Assembly: GCA_027000105.1 (NCBI GenBank)
Contig: JALTOP010000508.1
Coordinates: 1-9,760 of the forward strand
Source of the DNA: Planctomycetaceae bacterium
Lineage (GTDB): Bacteria; Planctomycetota; Planctomycetia; Planctomycetales; Planctomycetaceae
Length of the DNA: 9,760 bases
Direction of reading: 5' to 3'
A model generated the notes under the pieces. It was not told where the DNA came from and did not search any database. It worked only from the letters and a program-made list of their open reading frames with translations. Positions 6,068 to 9,760 of the stretch are shown here, piece by piece. The position numbers and the translations under genes were made by a program. Every line of letters begins with the position of its first letter. Position 1 is the first letter of the stretch.

Positions 6068-7465
6068 ATGAAAAAAAAATGCGGTTTGAGAAATGTACTG
6101 GTTCTTGCGGTTTGGTCTCTGCTGTTGACACCATCTCCCATGATCTGTCTGGCAAAAGATGCGACTCGGACAAGTGATGCAGCAATGTGGAAGGCGGGAG
6201 TTTCCCGTGTTGTCATTACCCCCGAGAAGCCGATGTGGATGTCCGGTTACGGCGGACGAAATAAACCGGCACAGGGCAAGGTTCACGATTTATGGGCCAA
6301 GGCGGCGTTGATTGAAGATCCGGCTGGAGCCCGGGCTGTCATCATTACGTTGGATCTTGTCGGAATCGATCGCGCAACCTCGCAGGCGATCACATCCCGG
6401 CTAAAAGAAAGATTCGGTCTGAAACGAGATCAGATTTCTCTCTGTACTTCCCATACACATAGTGGCCCGGTGGTCGGTGCGAATCTTCGGGCGATGTATT
6501 TTTTCGATGATCACCAGCAAAAACTGGTTGATGAATACACCGCGAATCTGATCGACAAAATGCCCGGACTCGTCGCAGATGCGATTGAGGATCTTGAACC
6601 CGTGACTCTGGAATATGGCCTCGGCAAGACAACTTTTGCTGTCAATCGAAGAAACAACAAGGAAGCAGATGTTCCCAGATTGCGTAAAGAAGGCAAGTTG
6701 GTCGGCCCGGTTGATCACGAAGTCCCTGTTCTGTTCGTGAAGAATCAGCAAGGTAAAATCAAGGGAATTCTATTCGGTTACGCCTGTCATGCGACAGTCG
6801 TCAGTTTTTACGATTGGTCGGGGGATTGGCCCGGTTATGCCCAGATTGAAATTGAGAAAGACTTTCCCGGTGCGACCGCTTTGTTTATCGCCGGCTGTGG
6901 CGGTGATCAGAACCCGCTCCCACGCAGAAAAGTTGAACTGGGGGAAAAATATGGGCGGATGATGGCGGATGCTGTAAAGGAAGTCTCCAAGAAAAAACAT
7001 TTGGTGATCAAGGGAAAATTGAAAACAGCCTACAGGGAACTGGATCTTCCGTTCTCTCAGTTGCCGACTCGCCAGGAACTGGAAAAAGACCTTTCCTCAA
7101 GCAATAAATTTCTTGTCGGACGGGCCAAAAAGGTTCTTGCCGAGTGGGACAGAAACGGTTCGCTCTCGCCAACCTATCCCTATCCGGTACAGACGCTGAA
7201 GCTGGGAGAGTTGGTGATTGTGACGTTGGGAGGTGAGGTTGTCGTTGATTATTCAAACCGGATTAAAGCGGATTTGGATCATCGCTTTCTATGGGTCGCC
7301 GGGTATTGTAACGATGTCATGTGTTATATCCCGTCCCGACGGGTTCTCTCGGAAGGAGGGTACGAAGGTGCCCGCTCGATGATCTACTACGGCATGCCCA
7401 CCGTCTGGGCACCAGCTTTGGAAGAAATGATCATGCAAGAGGTGATTCGACAGGTGAAGCAGTAG
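6068..7465 (+). CDS. Secreted neutral/alkaline ceramidase-family protein
   Basis: The family members that have been studied are zinc amidases that cleave ceramide to sphingosine and fatty acid outside the cytoplasm. The 465-residue product starts at ATG 6068, with a basic N-terminus, a hydrophobic stretch (~10-26) and a likely signal-peptidase site after CLA (residue 29). The mature protein opens with KAGVSRVVITP and SGYGGR, as in the ceramidase N-terminal domain. Likely zinc ligands are in SHTHSGP (His129, His131), CHATV (His241), GGEVVVDY (Glu390) and CYIPSRR (Tyr420). The nucleophile loop reads GCGGDQNP (276-283) where neutral ceramidases have GD.SP, so Asn282 appears to take the place of the catalytic serine. 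The protein is shorter than the ~650-residue Pseudomonas enzyme and seems to lack its C-terminal beta domain. It is probably an extracytoplasmic metal-dependent hydrolase of unknown substrate; ceramide is only one possibility. The fold assignment is firm, the substrate is not. Confidence 0.85.
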   Translation: MKKKCGLRNVLVLAVWSLLLTPSPMICLAKDATRTSDAAMWKAGVSRVVITPEKPMWMSGYGGRNKPAQGKVHDLWAKAALIEDPAGARAVIITLDLVGIDRATSQAITSRLKERFGLKRDQISLCTSHTHSGPVVGANLRAMYFFDDHQQKLVDEYTANLIDKMPGLVADAIEDLEPVTLEYGLGKTTFAVNRRNNKEADVPRLRKEGKLVGPVDHEVPVLFVKNQQGKIKGILFGYACHATVVSFYDWSGDWPGYAQIEIEKDFPGATALFIAGCGGDQNPLPRRKVELGEKYGRMMADAVKEVSKKKHLVIKGKLKTAYRELDLPFSQLPTRQELEKDLSSSNKFLVGRAKKVLAEWDRNGSLSPTYPYPVQTLKLGELVIVTLGGEVVVDYSNRIKADLDHRFLWVAGYCNDVMCYIPSRRVLSEGGYEGARSMIYYGMPTVWAPALEEMIMQEVIRQVKQ

Positions 7466-7498
7466 GTTTCCTTGGGAGTTCCTCATTTGACCGTTCCT

Positions 7499-7558
7499 GT
7501 TGTCCCGTATGTTTCCTCGTTGTCCGGTAATTTCCTCTGTTGCTCAGTAAACTCCGTG
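7499..7558. repeat. Degenerate 20-bp tandem repeat, 3 units
   Basis: Units start at 7499, 7519 and 7539. The first two share GTTGTCC.GTA..TTCCTC; the third keeps GTTG, CAGTAA and CTCC. A further decayed copy may precede them (GTTCCTCATTTGACCGTTCCT region, 7478-7498). The array starts 33 bases after the ceramidase-like stop. Confidence 0.65.
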
Positions 7559-7590
7559 CCGAATTATCCTGATCAGAGTGATTGTTTTCT

Positions 7591-7620
7591 GGTTTGCAAA
7601 AGTTCGCAAAGGTTCGCAAA
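7591..7620. repeat. 10-bp tandem repeat, 3 units, before the permease
   Basis: GGTTTGCAAA, AGTTCGCAAA and GGTTCGCAAA stand end to end, differing at two positions. The first contains the palindrome TTTGCAAA. The 10-base period would place each unit on the same face of the DNA. The array ends 13 bases before the permease ATG, so a bound protein could block transcription or translation initiation there; that role is inference. Confidence 0.8.
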
Positions 7621-7633
7621 TTAGTCTTCCTCC

Positions 7634-9760
7634 ATGTCCGATCATCTTTCGCAAGCCGATCCTGATGCAAAATCACAGGAAGTGACTGAGGGGGATTGTT
7701 GCGGTTGGATCGATCGATTGCTCCGCTATCGAACGGGTATCTTTCTTCTCGCTCTGTTGGTCACGGTTGTTGCCGTCCCGGTTGCGAATCGCCTGACGCT
7801 GGATGAATCGGTCGAGTCCCTTTTCGCACCGAACAATCCGTTGATTCTCGATTATATGGAGAGTCAAAAGTTGTACGGCGGCGACGAATTCATCCTGGTT
7901 GCCTGGAAGCAGGAAAACCTGTTGGAAAACAAGACGCTGGATCAGATCGATGCTTTTGCGGAACAGTTGAATCAGGTACCGGGAATCCGTCCGGAAAGTA
8001 CACAAACTCTCTCCACGATATTGCGTCCCAGGGGGATGGGTTGGGCCGGACGAATGTATTTGAAAATTCGTACCGTTCGTGAGAAAGCACTTCAGTTTGC
8101 AGAAGGGATGCTCGTCAACAAGAAACGGGACACGACGGCGATCATTCTGAGGATGGAGCCGAAAGAAACAGCCTCGGTTCCGCACTCGGAAACCTTTGCC
8201 GGGGTTCGCAAACTGGCCAATTCCCACTCCCCGCCGGCATATGTGGTGGGAGAAGCGGTTCAGGTTCATGATATGTTCCGTATTGTTGAGCGGGATGGAG
8301 CGGTTCTCGGTCTGGCTTCTTCTGCGGTGCTGTTGTTGGTGATATTCATTCTGTTTCGCAGTCTGCGTTGGATGATTCTCCCTCTGCTGGTGGTCCATGT
8401 GGCTCTGATCTGGACACGGGCTTTTCTGGTGCTTACCGGTTTGCAGTTGAGCATGGTCAGTTCAATGCTGAATTCGTTGGTAACAATCATCGGCATTGCG
8501 ACGGTGATGCATATCACGGTTCATTTTCGGGAATTACGTCCGAAGGAAGAACGCCAGCTCGCACTCTGCCAGACACTTCGTGAGTTGCTGTCGCCGATTG
8601 CGTGGACATGCGGAACAACGGTTGTCGGCTTTGCTGCCCTGTTGTCGAGTCGAATCGTGCCCGTCCAAAGTTTCGGTTTGATGATGAGTATCGGCACCGC
8701 CATGGTGTTTCTGGCCGTACTGGCAATCATCCCCGGAGGCGTACTATTGGGACGTTTCGATATCGATCCTCGGGAGTCGCGTTGGGAAAAAAACGTCACG
8801 CGGGGATTGCAGCACCTGGTGAATCTGGTGTTCCGTTTTCCCGGATTGGTCGGTTTCGTTGCGATTCTGCTGGGAGTCTTCGGGCTGAGCGGTTTGGCTT
8901 TTCTGCGAGTGGAAACCGATTTCAGTCGAAATTTTCGCGAGGAAAGCCCGATTGTCAAATCCCTGAATTTTGTCGAGTCGCATCTTGGAGGAGCAGGAAC
9001 CTACGAGATTGATTTTTCGATCCAGGCGGAAGATACAAAGCAGACAGACAGAAAGTTGCGATTGCTGGCAGAAGAGTTGAGAAACCTTCGTGTTGAAGAT
9101 CAGTTTGCCGTCACCAAGGTGATCGCCCTGACGGATGGTCTCGATTTCATTCCCAATCTTGCCGCCCGAACCGATGAGGCGAAGTTGGAATTGCTCTCCA
9201 GGATGCAGCCTGAATTCGAACCGGGACTGTTCAACAAAGAGCATCATCAAATGCGGATTGTTTTGCGGGCGTATGAACGACAGCCAGCCGAATTGAAGTT
9301 GAAAATGATCGACTCCGTGACCGCGCTGGCGAAAAAATACTTTCCCGATGCCCATAGCACCGGTTTGTACGTCTTGCTGGCGAATATTATTTTGAGCCTT
9401 CTGGAAGATCAGCTGACCAGTTTCGCGATCGCTGCAGTTGGCATTTTCCTGATGATGACGCTCGCATTCAGAAACTGGAAACTCGGTCTGATTTCGCTTG
9501 TCCCGAACCTGTTTCCAATTATTCTGCTGATTGGGGCTCTGGGGTGGCTAGGGTCACTTGTCAATATAGGAACAGCCATGATCGCGTCCGTCTCACTCGG
9601 ATTGACCGTCGATTCCAGTATTCATTACCTCACCGCCTACCAAAGAGGGGTTCTGGGGGGATTGGGGCACTACGAGGCTTTGCGTAAAACTCAAAATCGC
9701 GTTGGCCTGGCGTTGGTGTTTGCAAATCTGGCACTGATATGTGGTTTCAGTGTGCTTCGG
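7634..9760 (+). CDS. MMPL/RND-superfamily permease, 3' end missing
   Basis: The frame is open for 709 codons to the window edge. ATG 7634 is the first start after the in-frame TAG at 7622; there is no Shine-Dalgarno sequence. The layout is that of an RND permease with two homologous halves: TM1 (~35-51), a large extracytoplasmic domain (~52-223), TM2-6 (~224-241, 246-268, 272-295, 319-338, 346-372), TM7 (~403-424), a second extracytoplasmic domain (~425-595), then TM8-10 (~596-613, 617-640, 645-668) and TM11 running off the edge. The second domain opens with ETDFSRNFREESPIVKSL, like the MMPL/HpnN-type exporters. In TM10 the segment GLTVDSSIHY carries Asp660, the usual proton-relay position; the matching site in TM4 (GIATVMHITVHF) is Ala289. 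Such proteins use the proton gradient to export lipids, hopanoids or drugs. The substrate here cannot be told. It follows the secreted ceramidase-like protein by 168 bases, but co-transcription is unproven. Confidence 0.92.
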   Translation, partial: MSDHLSQADPDAKSQEVTEGDCCGWIDRLLRYRTGIFLLALLVTVVAVPVANRLTLDESVESLFAPNNPLILDYMESQKLYGGDEFILVAWKQENLLENKTLDQIDAFAEQLNQVPGIRPESTQTLSTILRPRGMGWAGRMYLKIRTVREKALQFAEGMLVNKKRDTTAIILRMEPKETASVPHSETFAGVRKLANSHSPPAYVVGEAVQVHDMFRIVERDGAVLGLASSAVLLLVIFILFRSLRWMILPLLVVHVALIWTRAFLVLTGLQLSMVSSMLNSLVTIIGIATVMHITVHFRELRPKEERQLALCQTLRELLSPIAWTCGTTVVGFAALLSSRIVPVQSFGLMMSIGTAMVFLAVLAIIPGGVLLGRFDIDPRESRWEKNVTRGLQHLVNLVFRFPGLVGFVAILLGVFGLSGLAFLRVETDFSRNFREESPIVKSLNFVESHLGGAGTYEIDFSIQAEDTKQTDRKLRLLAEELRNLRVEDQFAVTKVIALTDGLDFIPNLAARTDEAKLELLSRMQPEFEPGLFNKEHHQMRIVLRAYERQPAELKLKMIDSVTALAKKYFPDAHSTGLYVLLANIILSLLEDQLTSFAIAAVGIFLMMTLAFRNWKLGLISLVPNLFPIILLIGALGWLGSLVNIGTAMIASVSLGLTVDSSIHYLTAYQRGVLGGLGHYEALRKTQNRVGLALVFANLALICGFSVLR

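Larger units (their letters stand above)
7466..7633. other. Intergenic region with two tandem arrays
   Basis: The 168 bases between the ceramidase-like gene and the permease carry a 20-bp array (7499-7558) and a 10-bp array (7591-7620). I see no terminator with a T-run and no open frame of note. Confidence 0.6.

Noticed and set aside
5763..6185. Minus-strand open frames (140 and 86 residues) over the 14-bp array with Arg/Lys/Thr-rich repeated peptides
   Set aside because: They overlap the ends of two well-supported + strand genes and exist because the repeat lacks stop codons in several frames at once. The composition is that of translated tandem repeat.
7673..8398. Long minus-strand open frame (241 residues) at the start of the permease
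   Set aside because: It lies opposite the permease, which has clear transmembrane segments and family motifs. The minus product is rich in His, Gln and Arg without recognisable domains.
8602..9012. Second + strand frame of 136 residues inside the permease gene
   Set aside because: It is out of frame with the permease, lacks a ribosome binding site and gives an Arg/Ser-rich product without domains.
8744..9355. Long minus-strand open frame (203 residues) in the second extracytoplasmic domain of the permease
   Set aside because: Shadow of the permease coding frame, with no domain or start signal.

Overview
The window is a bacterial chromosomal segment with every recognisable gene on the + strand. 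The gene set suggests Planctomycetota: a multi-repeat secretin N-domain (NolW-like) protein, a lipoprotein made of 24-residue leucine-rich repeats of the 'TDAGL..L' type, a secreted protein of the neutral-ceramidase family with a GGDQNP motif, a DinG/XPD helicase and a large MMPL/RND permease. This assignment rests on family and style only. There is no rRNA or marker gene here to settle it. Base composition is close to balanced by eye.

Layout. Positions 1-1013 hold the 3' part of a secretin-N-domain protein whose start lies outside the window. Positions 1199-2314 encode a complete alanine dehydrogenase (ald) with all expected active-site residues. A possible terminator hairpin follows at 2340-2371. 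Positions 2447-4453 encode a DinG-like superfamily 2 helicase with three of the four usual iron-sulphur cysteines. Positions 4685-5827 encode a lipoprotein with about 12 leucine-rich repeats. Positions 6068-7465 encode a secreted ceramidase-fold protein that lacks the canonical serine nucleophile. From 7634 to the right edge runs an MMPL/RND permease, truncated by the window after 709 codons.

The genes are separated by gaps of 131-240 bases, so this does not look like a tight operon. Metabolism (ald), DNA repair (dinG), the cell envelope (lipoprotein, ceramidase-like enzyme, permease) and secretion sit next to each other without an obvious shared pathway. The last three genes all act at or outside the cytoplasmic membrane, but nothing in the sequence shows that they work together.

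The least ordinary content is between genes. Three intergenic arrays of short tandem repeats lie within 1.8 kb: eight degenerate 14-bp units before the ceramidase-like gene, three 20-bp units after it, and three 10-bp units ending 13 bases before the permease start. A smaller TTTAGAGA repeat set precedes the lipoprotein gene. I do not see a phage, transposon, CRISPR array or RNA gene, and I do not see convincing evidence of a wholly new multi-gene system.
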